A stretch of DNA of 64,000 bases from Azorinus chamasolen (taxonomy: Eukaryota > Mollusca > Bivalvia > Cardiida > Solecurtidae). The notes below the pieces were generated by a model that saw only the letters and a list, made by a program, of their open reading frames with translations, was not told the origin of the DNA and ran no database searches. The position numbers were made by a program, and so were the translations under genes. Where the stretch lies: assembly GCA_963576725.1 (NCBI GenBank), contig OY755241.1, forward strand, positions 77,362,701 to 77,426,700, written 5' to 3'. Below, piece after piece: positions 1 to 12,366 of this stretch (the stretch's first letter is position 1; the number at the start of each line of letters is the position of its first letter).

Positions 1-26
1 TTAAAACAGGTTGAAAACTAGAATAC

Positions 27-1973
27 AACAAGAGTACCGCATACGGTACATAATACGCCCACTTGCAAACTTTCTCTGATTCAACATGCCTTATAAGTGT
101 TGACATTTTCTAATCTGTGCTTCAGATCTTGATTTCCATATTAAGGTAATACTATTTTTTTAAAAAATGAAGTGAATATCTTATTAAATAAAAAAGTTAC
201 AGCTAAACCTCATTTTTGCAGATTTTTGTAAAGTGCAACGGCCATAACTCTGTAAAGACAAACTGAATGAACCTCAAAATAAACTCAGCTTCAAATTTTG
301 TTGCTTAAAACATTTGTGTTAAGTTTCATTTATATCATTTTAATAGTTTTCCCAGAAAACAACAGACAAACTAAAAGTTTACCGACTAACAAAGCAACGA
401 ACACACGAAGTTCAAGGACCATAACTTTAGAATAAAATGACATATCAAAACCCCCGCAATATATGTGAAAATTCACATTAAGGTTTAACCATATAAAAAA
501 ATTGAAGTAAATCATTTCAAATGAAAAAGTTATGGCCATCCTCATATTTGCATAGATTTGCATTATTTTTTTAAGTGCAAGGGCCATAACTCCGAAACGA
601 CAAATCCAATGATCCTCAGAATCGACTTAGCTTCAGGTCTTGATGCATTAAACATGTGTATGAAGTTTAATTAATATCTGTCAAACAGTTTTGCCAGAAA
701 ACAGCGGACAAACTATTTGCATTTTTTTAAAGTAAAAGGGCAATAACTCCAAAATGAAAAATCAAATAAACCTCAAAATTGACTCAGCATCAGATCTTGA
801 TGCATTAAATTTTTTGTGAAGTTTCATTAATATCTCTCAAATAGTTTTCCCAGAAAACAGCAGACAAACTATTTGCATTATTTTTTAAGGACAAGGGCCA
901 TAACTCTGAAACGAAAAATCAAATGATCCTCGGAATCAATTCAGTTTCAGATCTTGATGCATTAAACATTTGTGTGAAGTTTCATTAATATCTCTCTAAG
1001 TAGTTTTCCCAGAAAACAGCGGACAAACTATTTGCATATTTTTTAAGGACAAGGGCCATAACTCTGAAATGAAAAATCAAATGAACCTCAGAATCAACTC
1101 AGCTTCAGATCTTGATGCATTTAACATTTGTGTGAAGTTTCATTAATATCTTTCAAATAGTTTTCCCAGAAAACAGCGGACAAACTATTTGCATGTATTT
1201 GCATTATTTTTTAAGTAAAAGGGCCATAACTCCGAAATGACAAATCAAATGGACCGCAGAATCGACTCAGCTTCAGATCTTGATGCATTTAACATTTGTT
1301 GAAGTTTCATTAATATCTCTCAAATAGTTTTCCCAGAAAACAGCGGACAAACTATTTGCATATTTTTTAAGGACAAGGGCCATAACTCTGAAATGAAAAA
1401 TCAAATGAACCTCAGAATCAACTCAGCTTCAGATCTTGATGCATTAAACATTTTTGTGAAGTTTCATTAATACCTGTCAAATAGTTTTCCCAGAAAACAG
1501 CGGACAAACTATTTGCATGTATTTGCATTATTTTTTAAGTAAAAGGGCCATAACTCCGAAACGAAAAATCAAATGAACCTCAGAATTGACTCAGCTTCAG
1601 ATCTTAATGCATTAAACATTTGTGTGAAGTTTCATTAATATCTCTCAAATAGTTTTCCCAGAAAACTGCGGACAAACTATTTGCATATTTTTTAAGGACA
1701 AGGGCCATAACTCTGAAATGAAAAATCAAATGAACCTCAGAATCGACTCAGCTTCAGATCTTGATGCATTTAACATTTGTGTGAAGTTTCATTAATATCT
1801 GTCAAATAGTTTTCCCAGAAAACAGTGGACAAACAAAATGTTGACGGACGAACGAACGAACGAACGAACGAACGAACGTACGAACGAACGAACGAACGAA
1901 CGAACGAACGAACGGACGGACGGACAGGGCCACGACAATATACGACCACCTTTATTAGGTGGGCGTATAAAAA
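27..1973 (+). mobile_element. Tandem-core element, family G, copy 1
   Basis: The element starts with acaagag followed by a small hairpin (TACCG, loop, CGGTA) and the arm ATACGCCCAC. It ends with the complementary arm GTGGGCGTAT and a short A run. Between them are about ten tandem copies of a core of about 165 bp. Each core carries 'gggccataactc', 'tcagatcttgatgcatta', 'gtgaagtttcattaatat' and 'ttttcccagaaaacagcgga'. An ACGA/ACGG microsatellite precedes the 3' end. No protein is encoded. The architecture matches what I recall of non-autonomous bivalve pearl/Helentron-like elements; that family name is an inference. Confidence 0.8.
1844..1925 (+). repeat. (ACGA)n/(ACGG)n microsatellite
   Basis: A tetranucleotide tract, mostly gaac/acga changing to ggac, lies just before the 3' terminal hairpin of the family G element. 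The same tract, shorter, is found at the same place in the copies ending near 8050, 20110 and 35890, so it is part of the element. Confidence 0.9.
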
Positions 1974-2937
1974 CTGATGTCTCCCCCAGCTTGTGGACAA
2001 AATTTTCCAAAGTCCCATAACTCTGTAGATAATCACAGAATCAGAAAAGGAATGAACTATGCACAACTAGGCATGGTGCTGATCAATCCTATGAAGTTTC
2101 ATGAAAATTCAATACATGTAAAAGGTTTTTGGGAAAACCCTGCGGACAAATTTTTCCATATAAAACTTTCAAAGTCCCATAACTCTACAGAAAATCATCA
2201 AACTGCAAAAGGAATAATATATGAACTAGGCATGATGCTAATTAATCCTATAAAATTTAATGAATATCCAATTAACGGTTTTGGAGAAACCTTACAAAAT
2301 GTCGGTGTAAAAGTCCCATAACTCTGCAGAAAATGGGAGGGAACAACTCTACTATTGAAGCCAGAGTTGCAATACTTATTGATTGCACAAAAAAAAATGT
2401 TACAAGCACAAAAAAAGTAACAAAGGGCAATAACTCCAAAAGTATTGAAGGTAGATTTAAGGACCTTATACATGACACTTCCTCTCATCATGCTCTGTCA
2501 ATGTATGAAGTTTCAATCAAATGGCATTAGCCATGAAGGAGTTACCGTCCGGACAAGAAAGTGTAATTGACCTTGAATTGTAAACATGACCTTGACCTTT
2601 AAAGAATGTGCCTGATTCTTGCTGTCAGCACATCGCCTTGTTATGGAAAACATGTGTGCCCCATCATTTTGAAATCCTCCCAAGGGTTTAAGAGATATGG
2701 AGCGGACACGAAGGGCATGGCTAAAAAACATCTGACCTTGAATCTTGACCTTTGACCCACGTGCTGAAATGCTGTGCATATTGTCTTGTTGGATCAAACA
2801 TTTGTACCAAAGCATTTTGAAATCCTTCAAAATTTGTGAGAGATATTGAGCGGACACGAGTGTGACAGACAGACAGACAGACGGACAACTCGACCAAAAA
2901 CAATATGTCTCCCTATTATAAATGGGGGAGACATAAT
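1974..2937 (+). mobile_element. Tandem-core element, family H (ATGTCTCCCCC ends)
   Basis: This element is bounded by ATGTCTCCCCC near 1977 and its complement GGGGGAGACAT near 2930, followed by A-rich sequence. The inside holds diverged core repeats ('aaagtcccataactct', 'atgaagtttca') and a gacagacagacggac microsatellite close to the 3' end. It abuts the family G element on its left. The 3' half also contains 'tgaccttgaccttt'-type half-site runs resembling the array at 23.5-26 kb. Confidence 0.65.
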
Positions 2938-4456
2938 AAAACAGAATGTGCATTAAGGTGCATTCTGCTTTACTTTCAACCAGGATTAAGTGGTCACCTG
3001 TATTCAAATCTAGAATCAAACTGTGGAGAAAGGGTTAAGTTAGTTTTATAACGCAAAAATCTTGGGTAGCACAATGCAGCTGTTACTGTATCAAATAGAT
3101 ATAATCGAATCCAGGTGCTGATAGCCTGATACGTATTGAATCCATCATAGCCTGTATCGTTGCCGCCTTATTTAGTAATTATGACAGGTGAATACTGAAG
3201 TAGAATAAAGTAAAGCAGAAAGCACTTTCAACCTACTTTAAGTTGTTACTTGACACCATCAAAGAGTCTCACTTGGAGTGGTCATAATAGAAGACATAAC
3301 TGTTTATGATGGAGAGCTGATCTAAACCTAGAGTAACATATTTTTGTTTCCATACAGTCTAACCTACGTTTAGTGACAACCCAAAAAGAAATGCATTTGG
3401 TTGTTTTAAGCAAGCTAGTTGCTTAATACATGATAAAAGTAATGCAGAATGCTCCTTAACCCTTTCCTCCCCAAATGCACTGTAGAGCACCTCTACCTAC
3501 TCCATATAACATAATAACATAACATAACCTTTACTGGCATTAAACATTTGACTATGTTTCTAGCCTGTATAAGGCAATGATGATTGCATGAACATATTTA
3601 CAAAGAAGTCATGAACACTGAAACATAATTAACAATTATTATTGCAAATAATATTTATCTAAATCGTCATTTGAACAAGTACTGTGCAAAAAATCTTTTC
3701 TACCTTATTTGCAAATTGCTGATCTTGAATTACTGCCTACATTTTGAAGCAAAGTAAACTTTAGTGAAGGAGTTAGAATAGTTTTGCACCAAGCCCTCGA
3801 TACTCATTTCATCACATTTCATTTATTATATAGAAAATAGTTCCACTTAATAGTCTTGAATATGCACTGTAAGAAATATTTCCTGTATCTTAACAGAGGC
3901 TAGCTTAAAGCATACTGAAAATAAAGCAGAATGATTCCTAAAGGAGCATCCTGCTTTAAGCAACTATCAATACTGAAACAAGCTATGGAGTAAAGGGTTA
4001 ATTTCAACTGGCTTTAAGCAGACTCATCTGTCTAAAGCAGTCTAAATTTAGGTGATTTGCACTTCTGGCTATGGAGAAAAGTATTCGGGAGATTTTTGCA
4101 TTTATTCTATGATATACTAAGAGGCTGTTTGAGCAGACCTCCATATTTTTTTCTTAAATGGTTGCTTCACATTACTTTTGACTGTACAACTGTTCAAAAA
4201 TAGACATAATTTTCCAAATTGACACTGCTTAAGAAATTAGCTGAAAAATGAACCCTTTTCCTTATAGAAGCGCCTTTTAGCGCATTGAATTTATTTCTCC
4301 ACTGAAAGAAAAAAAAGTTCAAATTTATAGTCATGAAAGTATACCATAAGAAATTTATTTTATATCCTAGCAGGTGGTAGCTTAAAGCAGGCTGAAGGTA
4401 AGGCGCATTCTGCTTTACTTTCAGCCTACTTTAAGTAGTCACCTGTCTTCATAACT
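2938..4456. other. No gene seen; AT-rich sequence with hairpin-MITE fragments
   Basis: No exon-like open frame with splice sites was found. The stretch has several degenerate pieces of the 'aagcaggctgaaag / ctttcagcctacttt' hairpin type (for example 3940-4010 and 4380-4440). A 42-bp segment at 3759-3800 is identical to one arm of a palindrome at 55.5 kb. Confidence 0.5.
3759..3800 (+). repeat. Solo arm of a 78-bp palindromic repeat
   Basis: The sequence from 'ctttagtgaaggagttagaa' through 'ccaagccctcga' matches, base for base, the loop and right arm of the palindrome at 55510-55587. The left arm is missing here. Confidence 0.8.
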
Positions 4457-7400
4457 AGACAAGAGTACCGCATACCGTACATAATACGCCCACTTGCAAA
4501 CTTTCTCTGATTCAACATGCCTTATAAGTGTTGAAATTTTCTAATCTGTGCTTCAGATCTTGATTTCCATATTAAGGTGATACTATTTTTTAAAAAAATG
4601 AAGTGAATATCTTATCAAATAAACAAGAGGGCCAGAATGGCCCTGAAGCGCTCACCAGACAATCAGAGTAGAGGATTTTCAAAGTTTTCACTATATGTTC
4701 CATTAAAAACTGCCCACCCCTGGGGCAGGGCCAATTTTGACCCCAGGCCCATAATTTATAAAAACAATTGTAGAGGACCTGAACATGATGGTCTGTGCCA
4801 AATATGAAAGCTGTGAACCTTCCAGTTTCAGAGGAGAAGATTTTCAAAGATTTCACTATTTGTTTCTATTCAAAACTACCCACCCCTGGGGCGGGGCCAA
4901 TTTTGACCCCAGCGCCATAATTTATATAACTTTTGTAGAGGACCTGAACATGATGCTCTGTGCCAAATATGAAAACTGTGAGCCTTCCAGTTTCAGAGGA
5001 GAAGATTTTCAAAGATTTCAATATTTGTTTCTATTGAAAACTGCCCACCCCTGGGGTGGGGCCAATTTTAACCTCAGGGCCATAATTTATATAACTTTTG
5101 TAGAGGACCTGAACATGATGCTATATGCCAAATATGAAAGCTGAGAACCTTCCAGTTTCAGAGAAGAAGATTTTCAAAGTTTTCACTATTTGTTTCTATT
5201 CAAAACTGCCCAGCCCTGGGGCGGGGCCAATTTTGACCCCAGGGTCATTATTTATAAAACTTTTGTAGAGGAACTGAACATGATGCTCTGTGCCAAATAT
5301 GAAAGCTGAGAGCCTTCCAGTTTCAGAGGAGAAGATTTTCAAAGATTTCACTATATGTTTTTATTGAAAACTGCCCAACCCTGGGGCGGGGCCAATTTTG
5401 ACCCCAGGGGCATAATTTATATAACTTTAGTAGAGGACCTGAACATTATGCTCTGTGCCAAATATGAAAGCTATGAGCCTTCCAGTTTCAGAGGAGAAGA
5501 TTTTCAAAGATTTCACTATTGGTTTCTATTGAAAACTGCCCACCCCTGGGGCGGGGCCAATTTTGACCCCAGGGCCATAATTTATAAAACTTTTGTAGAG
5601 GACCTGAACATGATGCCCTGTGCCAAATATGAAAGCTGAGAGCCTTCCAGTTTCAGAGGAGAAGATTTTCAAAGATTTCACTATTTGTTTCTACTGAAAA
5701 CTTCCCACCCCTGGGGCGGGGCAAATTTTAACCCCAGGGCCATAATTTATATAACTTTTGTAGAGGACCTGAACATGATGCTATATGCCAAATATGAAAG
5801 CTGAGAACCTTCTAGTTTCAGAGAAGAAGATTTTCAAAGTTTTCACTATTTGTGTCTATTGAAAACTGCCCACCCCTGGGGCGGGGCCAATTTTGACCCC
5901 AGGGCCATAATTTATATAAATTTCGTAGAGGACCTGAACATGATGCTATGTGCCAAATATGAAAGCTGAGAGCCTTCCAGTTTCAGAGGAGAAGATTTTC
6001 AAAGTATTACTATATGTTTCTATTGAAAACTGCCCACCCCTGGGGCGGGCCAATTTTGACCCCAGGGGCATAATTTATATAACTTTTGTAGAGGACCTAA
6101 GGGTGAAGCTATGTGCCAAAGATGAAAGCTGAGAACCCTGTAGATTCAGAGGAGAAGATTTTTAAAGGTTCAAATTGTTGACGACGAACGACGCACGACG
6201 CACGACACACGACGCACGACGCATGCCGACGGACGACGGACATCAGGCGATCACAAAAGCTCACCCTGAGCACTTTGTGCTCTGGTGAGCTAAAAAGTTA
6301 CAGCTAATCCTCATTTTTGCAGATTTTTGTAAAGTGCAACGGCCATAACTCTGTAAAGACAAACTGAATGAACCTCAAAATAAACTCAGCTTCAAATTTT
6401 GTTGCTTAAAACATTTGTGTTAAGTTTCATTTATATCATTTTAATAGTTTTCCCAGAAAACAACAGACAAACTAAAAGTTGCCCAACAAACAAAGCAACA
6501 AACACACACAGTTCAAGGACCATAACTTTAGAATAAAATGACATATCAAAACCCCTGCAATATATGTGAAAATTCACATTAAGGTTTAACCATATAAAAA
6601 AATTGAAGTAAATATCATTTCAAATGAAAAAGTTATGGCCATCCTCATATTTGCAATTTTTTTTAAGTGCAAGGGCCATAACTCCGAAACAACAAATCAA
6701 ATGATCCTCAGAATCGACTTAGCTTCAGGTCTTGATGCATTAAACATGTGTATGAAGTTTCATTAATATCTGTCAAACAATTTTGCCAGAAAACAGCGGA
6801 CAAACTATATGCATATATTTGCATTATTTTTTAAGTAAAAGGGCCATAATTCGGAAACGACAAATCAAATAAACCTCAAAATCGACTCAGCATCAGATCT
6901 TGATGCATTAAACCTTTTTGTGAAGTTTCATTAATATCTCTCAAATAGTTTTCCCAGAAAACATCGGACAAACTATTTGCATATATTTGCATTATCTTTT
7001 AAGGACAAGGGCCATAACTGTGAAACGAAAAATCAAATGATCCTCAGAATCAATTCAGCTTCAGATCTTGATGCATTAAACATTTGTGTGAAGTTTCATG
7101 AATATCTCTCAAATAGTTTTCCCAGAAAACAGCGGACAAACTATTTGCATGAATTTGCATTTTTTTTAAATACAAGGGCCATAACTCCGAAACGACAAAT
7201 CAAATGAACCTTAGAATTGACTCAGCTTCAGATCTTGATGCATTAAACATTTGTGTGAAGTTTCATTAATATCTGTCAAAAAGTTTTCCCAGAAAACAGC
7301 GGACAAACTATTTGCATATTTTTTAAGGACAAGGGCCATAACTCTGAAATGAAAAATCAAATGAACCCCAGAATCAAGTCAGCTTCAGATCTTGATGCAT

Positions 7401-8053
7401 TAAACATTTGTGTGAAGTTTCATTAATATCTGTCAAATAGTTTTCCCAGAAAACAGTGGGCAAACTATTTGCATGTATTTGCATTATTTTTTAAGTAAAA
7501 GGGCCATAACTCCGAAACGACAAATCAAATGAACTTCAGAATTGACTCAGCTTCAGATCTTGAAGCATTAAACATTTGTGTGAAGTTTTATTAATATCTC
7601 TCAAACAGTTTTCCCAGAAAACAGCGGACAAACTATTTGCATGTATTTGCATTATTTTTTAAATAAAAGGGCCATAACTCCGAAACGACAAATCAAATGA
7701 ACCTCAGAATCGACTCAGCTTGAGATCTTGATGCATTAAACATTTATGTGAAGTTTTATCAATATCTCTCAAATAGTTTTCCCAGAAAACAGCGGACAAA
7801 CTATTTGCATATATTTAGGACAAGGGCCATAACTCTGAAATGAAAAATCAAATGAACCTCAGAATCAACTCAGCTTCAGATCTTGATGCATTAAACATTT
7901 GTGTGAAGTTTCATTAATATCTGTCAAATAGTTTTCCCAGAAAACAGCGGACAAACAAAATGTTGACGGACGAACGAACGAACACGTACGAACTAACGGA
8001 CGGACAGGGCCACGACAATATATGACCACCTTTATTAGGTGGGCGTATAAAAA
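4457..8053 (+). mobile_element. Family G element, copy 2, split by a nested family F element
   Basis: The 5' end (acaagagtaccgcat, ATACGCCCAC) and the 3' end (microsatellite, GTGGGCGTAT) are the same as in copy 1. The left part runs to about 4621 and resumes at about 6297 with 'gttacagctaatcctcattt', exactly where copy 1 continues without a break near 195. The intervening 1.67 kb is a complete family F element. About nine core repeats follow. Confidence 0.85.
4622..6296 (+). mobile_element. Tandem-core element, family F, copy 1 (nested)
   Basis: The element starts acaagaGGGCCAGAATGGCCC (hairpin) and then GCTCACCAG. It ends CTGGTGAGC followed by taaaaa, so the subterminal arms are complementary. 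Nine tandem cores of about 165 bp each carry 'cccacccctggggcgggg', 'tttgtagaggacctgaacat' and 'ttccagtttcagaggagaag'. A degenerate acgacgcacgac tract precedes the 3' hairpin. Overlapping open frames of up to 119 codons are repeat by-products. Insertion into the A-rich site of a family G element gives the exact ends. Confidence 0.85.
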
Positions 8054-8174
8054 ACTGATATGCCCCAGGGCGGGGCCACTTTCAACCCTGGGGACTTTCA
8101 GCCCTACGAACGAACGAACGGACGGACAGGGCCACGACAATATACGACCACCTTTATTAGGTGGGCGTATAAAA
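8054..8174 (+). mobile_element. Chimeric fragment: family F body plus a second family G 3' end
   Basis: A short piece of family F core ('ccccagggcggggccactttcaacc') is joined to a second complete G terminus (acgaacgaacggacgg through gtgggcgtataaaa). The order suggests an abortive or rearranged event next to the G end at 8053. Confidence 0.6.
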
Positions 8175-8986
8175 AAGGCTATTGGGTAAAGGGTTAGTAT
8201 ATGGGCATTACTCTGCACACTGCAATACTGTGATATGGAAAGAATTCTAACACGATTTTAACAAACATTGTGCTGATGGGTCGTAAACATCAATTCATTT
8301 ATTATAACATCAAGCAATGGATATTACTTGAAAATCGATACCTGGCTTGTTCATACCTTGCCGATGTATACTTTCAATACCAAACTCCTTATATCTGAAA
8401 ACCACCTCAACCCTTCTCATACAAATATCACTCTTGTATTCTTTCTTAAAGATGGCTTTTTGCAAACAGATTGGATCCAGACGAGATACTGAATTACTTT
8501 TCGCAAACTGTTGGCACTCTGTACTGTATTCCACAGCAATAGGGCCATCAGAAAGTTCCTGAAGGAGCTTTCTGCTTAATCTTTCTATTCTAAGCATTCA
8601 TCTGACTAAAAGTAAATCATTCTCAAATCTGTGTATTTTCTAAGGATGCAAATTGTTTAAATTTTGTATATAATTGAAGCAAATCAAAATCCTGATCACA
8701 TGCACATCTATGGTATATGTGGAAACACTGTACCAAATTATAAGATTGCAGCTTTAAAACTGTAGGAGGAGTTAGTCGGACAAAGTATATACCCCATAAC
8801 ATTAAACACAATAGCCTAACTCAAGTATGTATCTTGCCAAATTTGCTTATTGATTTAAATCTTATCCTGCTGATCACGATTTGACTAGCATTTTCAAATA
8901 GTTTGGATCCATATCAAATGCTGCTAAACACGACATCCAAGCTTGATCCAAACTGTTTGTCACTTGTCTTTAGGTTTCTTTGATTA
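8175..8986. other. No gene recognised
   Basis: Mostly unique AT-rich sequence. Open frames of 71 and 95 codons overlap on opposite strands at 8310-8597, but neither has convincing splice context or familiar residues. The half-palindrome 'gaaagttcctgaaggagctttctgctt' near 8550 resembles the hairpins at 41.2 and 50.9 kb. Confidence 0.4.
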
Positions 8987-10306
8987 AACAAGAGGGCCAT
9001 GAGGCCCTGAAGTGCTCACCTGAGATACCCCACAGACAGGGACATTTCTGACCAAGAAGTCATCATTTGCACAACCTTGGTAGAGAACCACAAGGCAAAG
9101 CAGTATGACATTAATTAAAGGTCTAAGCCTTATGGTTTCAGAGAAAAATAATATTTTATAATTTTACCATGAAAAACTGATAAGCCCCAAGGCAGGGCCA
9201 AGTTTCGCCCAGAGGTCAGGGTCATAAGTCATAACATTCTTGGCAGAGGACCACCAGCCAAAGTTACATATTTGCAGAGGACCGTTAGATCATGTTACAT
9301 ACCAAACATCAAAGGTCTAGGCCTTACAGTTGCAGAGGATTTTTAAAGATTTTCCTAAGAAAAACTTACCTCTTGCGCAGGGCCATTTTTGGCCTGGGGG
9401 TAACAATTTGAACAATGTTTGTAGAAGACCATTAGATGATGCTACATACCAAAGGTCTAGGCCATACAGTTTCAGAGAAGATTTTTAAAGATTTTCCTAT
9501 GAAAAACTGATAAGCCCTTGGGCGGAGCCATTTGTGGCCCGGGGGTCATAATTTTAACCATTTTTGTAGAGGACCGTTAGATCATGCTACATGCCAAATA
9601 TCACAGGTATAGCCCTTACAGTTTCAGAAGAAGATTTTTTGAGATTTTCCTAGGAAAAACTGATAAGCCCTTGGGCGGGGCCATTTTTGGCCCGGGGGGT
9701 CATAATTTGAACAATCTTTGTAGAAGACCATAAGATCATGCCAAATATCACAGGTCTAAGCCTTACAGTTTCAGAGAAGAAGATTTTTATAGATTTTCCT
9801 ATGAAAAACTGATAAGCCCTTGGGCGGGGTCATTTTTGGCCCGAGGGTCATAATTTGAACAATCTTTGTAGAGGACCATAAGATCATGCTACATGCCAAA
9901 TATCAAAGGCCAAGCCTTACAGTTTCAGAGAAGAAGATTTTTAAAGATTTTCCTATGCGGGGTCATTTTTGGCCCGAGGGTCATAATTTGAACAATCTTT
10001 GTAGAGGACCATTAGATCATGATACATACCAATATCAAAGGTCTAGGCCTTACAGTTTCAGAGAAGAAGATTTTTAAAGATTTTCCTATGAAAAACTGAT
10101 AAGCCCTGGGGCGGGGCCATTTTTGGTCCGGGGGTCATAATGTGAACAACATTTCGTTGCCCCTAGCCACTGATGCTTCTGACAAAATTTGGTTAAAATC
10201 GGGTCAGCAGTTTCAGAGGAGATGTCGTTTGAAAATGTGGACGGATGCCGGACGGATCGCGATCACAATAGCTCATCCTGAGCCTTCGGCTCAGGTGAGC
10301 TAAAAA
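8987..10306 (+). mobile_element. Tandem-core element, family F, copy 2
   Basis: The 5' end is acaagaGGGCCATGAGGCCC then GCTCACCTGAG. The 3' end is GAGCCTTCGGCTCAGGTGAGC then taaaaa. About seven cores of about 150 bp carry 'gaaaaactgataagcccttg', 'gggcggggccatttttggcc' and 'gtagaggaccattagatcat'. The 3' end lies about 30 bp before the acceptor-like sequence at 10321-10336. Confidence 0.85.
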
Positions 10307-10336
10307 TGTGTAAATCCTAATTTTCTCATTTTGCAG

Positions 10337-10515
10337 CCAATTTCAAAGCAGAAGACATTACAGCAGGATCAGGGTTAATACAGTTGACAAAAGACATATG
10401 GAGACAATGGACAATACAGTCAAAAGCTCATGAGAGTGCTATTAAAGATGAGCTTACCAATATAACAATTGTTACCTATCTATTTTACACTGCACATTTT
10501 TTATTTGATATTTGA
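10337..10515 (+). CDS. Possible plus-strand terminal exon, antisense to gene 2
   Basis: A good acceptor (ttttctcattttgcag, 10321-10336) precedes an open frame of 58 codons ending in TGA at 10513-10515. It reads NFKAEDITAGSGLIQL, then TKDIWRQWTIQSKAHESAIK, then a hydrophobic tail. It overlaps the last coding exon of the minus-strand gene by about 44 bp. I recognise no family and see no partner exon upstream on the plus strand. It may be chance or part of the other gene's 3' untranslated region. Confidence 0.22.
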
Positions 10516-10686
10516 CATTCATCCACGTTCTGTTTCCGAGTGCTTTGCACATTTCTTGAACTTTCATTATTTCACTTTTCCCTGGTAGACGTTTGCACCC
10601 TGGGACTAGGTAGGAAGAAAACGCGTCAAACAGTGCCGTCTTCTCCTGACGGTTCCATGATCTATGAAGTTGCTTCTTCTTTTTTC
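10472..10686 (-). CDS. Gene 2 last coding exon: basic domain with LPGK and NRTW motifs
   Basis: On the minus strand the acceptor tattttaaaacag ends at 10687. The exon enters in phase 1 and runs 70 codons to TAA at 10472-10474. It begins KKKKQLHRSWNRQEKTAL and continues with KRLPGKSEIM, NRTW and VKYQIKN. The pattern (W, E/K, ~20 residues, LPGK, ~14 residues, L-NRTW, VK-I-N) is like the C-terminal domain seen in many uncharacterised fish and invertebrate proteins, often with zinc fingers. A nucleic-acid-binding role is inferred from the basic, tryptophan-containing pattern only. The entry phase matches the donor phase of the exon at 12.4 kb, which supports one gene. Confidence 0.7.
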
Positions 10687-10689
10687 CTG

Positions 10690-11238
10690 TTTTAAAAATA
10701 AAGATGACAACATGGAAAACTAGAACTATCACTAAATGTGATTAGCACATTTGACACAGAGTTCTGGGTTAAAGAAATAAAGCTCCCGACTGCTAAATTT
10801 TCATTTATTAAATTACGAAAATGATGATCATTCATGCATGCATGAAGTGACAAATCAAAGCCAGTTATCAGTTATCGCACATGCAGAACTTCAGATAGTG
10901 TTCAACAATACTGCAAAATTTAGAATAGCTCAGAAATAAAAAATTATTTATTAAAAAAGATTTTGACAAAAATAACAAAGGGCAATAACTCCAAAAACAC
11001 AGAAGACAGAGTTATGGACCTTGTGCACTGCACTTTTGGTCAATGTGATCTATTTGGATATGAAGTCAATAGCTCTTATATGTTTAAAGTTATGATCCGG
11101 ACAAGTCGGATGGGTGGACGAACAGGGTGACTCCAGTATACACCTCACAAACACAAACTTTGTTTGTGGGGATATAACTAGAAGGGTGTTCCTAGGAACA
11201 CATGTGTCCCTTGTTGTAAGCAAACCCTTTCCAAAATT
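10690..11238. other. Gene 2 intron with a family H-like fragment
   Basis: From about 10965 to 11180 one diverged core ('aaagggcaataactccaaaa', 'gagttatggaccttgtgca') is followed by 'ccggacaagtcggatgggtgg' and a hairpin end (caaacacaaactttgtttgtgggg). It is in the plus orientation, like the other elements. The rest is AT-rich with nothing recognised. Confidence 0.5.
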
Positions 11239-12116
11239 GAACAAGACGGCCATGATGGCTCTGATATCACTCATCAGACAATCTGAGGAAATTTTCACAT
11301 GTTTCTATAAAAAACTGGCCATCCCTGGGACAGGGCCAATTTTGATTGCAGGAGCATAATTTATATAACTTTTGTAGAGGACCTGAACATGATGCTATGT
11401 GCCAAATATGAAAACTGAGAACCTTCCAGGTTAAGAGCAGAAGATTTTCAAAGTTTTCACTATATGTTTTTACTGAAAAATGGCCAACCCCGAGACGGGG
11501 CCAATTTTGACCCCAGGGGCATAATTTATATAACCTATTGTAGAGGACCTGAACATGATGCTATGTGCCAAATATGAAGGCTGTCCTAAACATGATGCTA
11601 TGTGCCAAATATGACCTGATTACAAGTATCCTTATATTAAGTGAAAGGCCTTCACCAAAGCTATCTGCAGATCAAATATGAATGGTCTAGCTTAAGTAAT
11701 TAAGAAGTTATAGCAAAATGTTAAAAGTTTTGTTAACGACAGCACGTCGCCCGCCCACCCGCCTGGTTTTCACCAAACTATAAGCCGAGATTTTTCTAAA
11801 AAAAAATCCGGCTAAAATCTGGTTGCATATATGGACATGTCTAAAGGAACATGCTTACCAAATACATGGCTGTTACAAAATCAGAATCACAAAAGATATA
11901 GGAGTTATGAGCAATTTAAAAAAACTACACATGGATTTTGAAATTTAGAATGCAGACTCCGAGATCAAGGACACTGGAGTCAAATTTTAACATGCATAGA
12001 TTATGTTTTGGCATAAAACATACATGTGCCAAAGATGAAAGATGGACCTTGATAGGTATAAAAGCTATGTGACGACATAAAAAGCTCTCCTGGATTTCGT
12101 CCAGCGAGCTAAAAAT
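11239..12116 (+). mobile_element. Tandem-core element, family F, diverged copy 3
   Basis: The 5' end is aacaagacGGCCATGATGGCtctg with the arm actcatcagac. Two recognisable cores ('cccaggggcataatttatat', 'tttgtagaggacctgaacat') are followed by degenerate sequence. The 3' end is ccagcgagctaaaaa. Core number and identity are lower than in copies 1 and 2, so it is probably older. Confidence 0.65.
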
Positions 12117-12319
12117 TAATTTGCAATCCCTGCAGCATGCATTTAATGTCGTCAACAAAATCCAAATTATGTCATATCTTATATCAATGGGCTGAAGTTT
12201 CAGGTATTTTCAACTAATAACATAAATCTATAAATTATTTCCTCTGTTTTTAACCTACAGGATGCTCAATATGAAAATGTTGCAATGTGTAGCATATTTA
12301 TAGTGCTTCATTAAATCAT

Positions 12320-12321
<2 letters not shown>

Positions 12322-12356
<35 letters not shown>
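12322..12356 (+). repeat. (CA)n dinucleotide repeat just downstream of an exon donor
   Basis: About 17 CA units. In transcript sense (minus strand) it is a (UG)n tract starting about 11 nt after the donor of the exon at 12367-12471. The duplicated exon at 20.1 kb has a short (GT)5 at the matching place. Confidence 0.9.
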
Positions 12357-12359
<3 letters not shown>

Positions 12360-12366
12360 CACATAC

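Noticed and set aside
1770..2066. Open frames rich in SVRSFVRSFVR or ERTNERTN on both strands (also 7865-8218, 19998-20360, 45939-46163)
   Set aside because: They are translations of the ACGA/ACGG microsatellites at element ends, open in several frames and both strands.
4590..6132. Open frames repeating MMLCAKYESCEPSSFRGEDFQ
   Set aside because: They follow the 165-bp tandem core, are interrupted by stops in most units and have no splice context.
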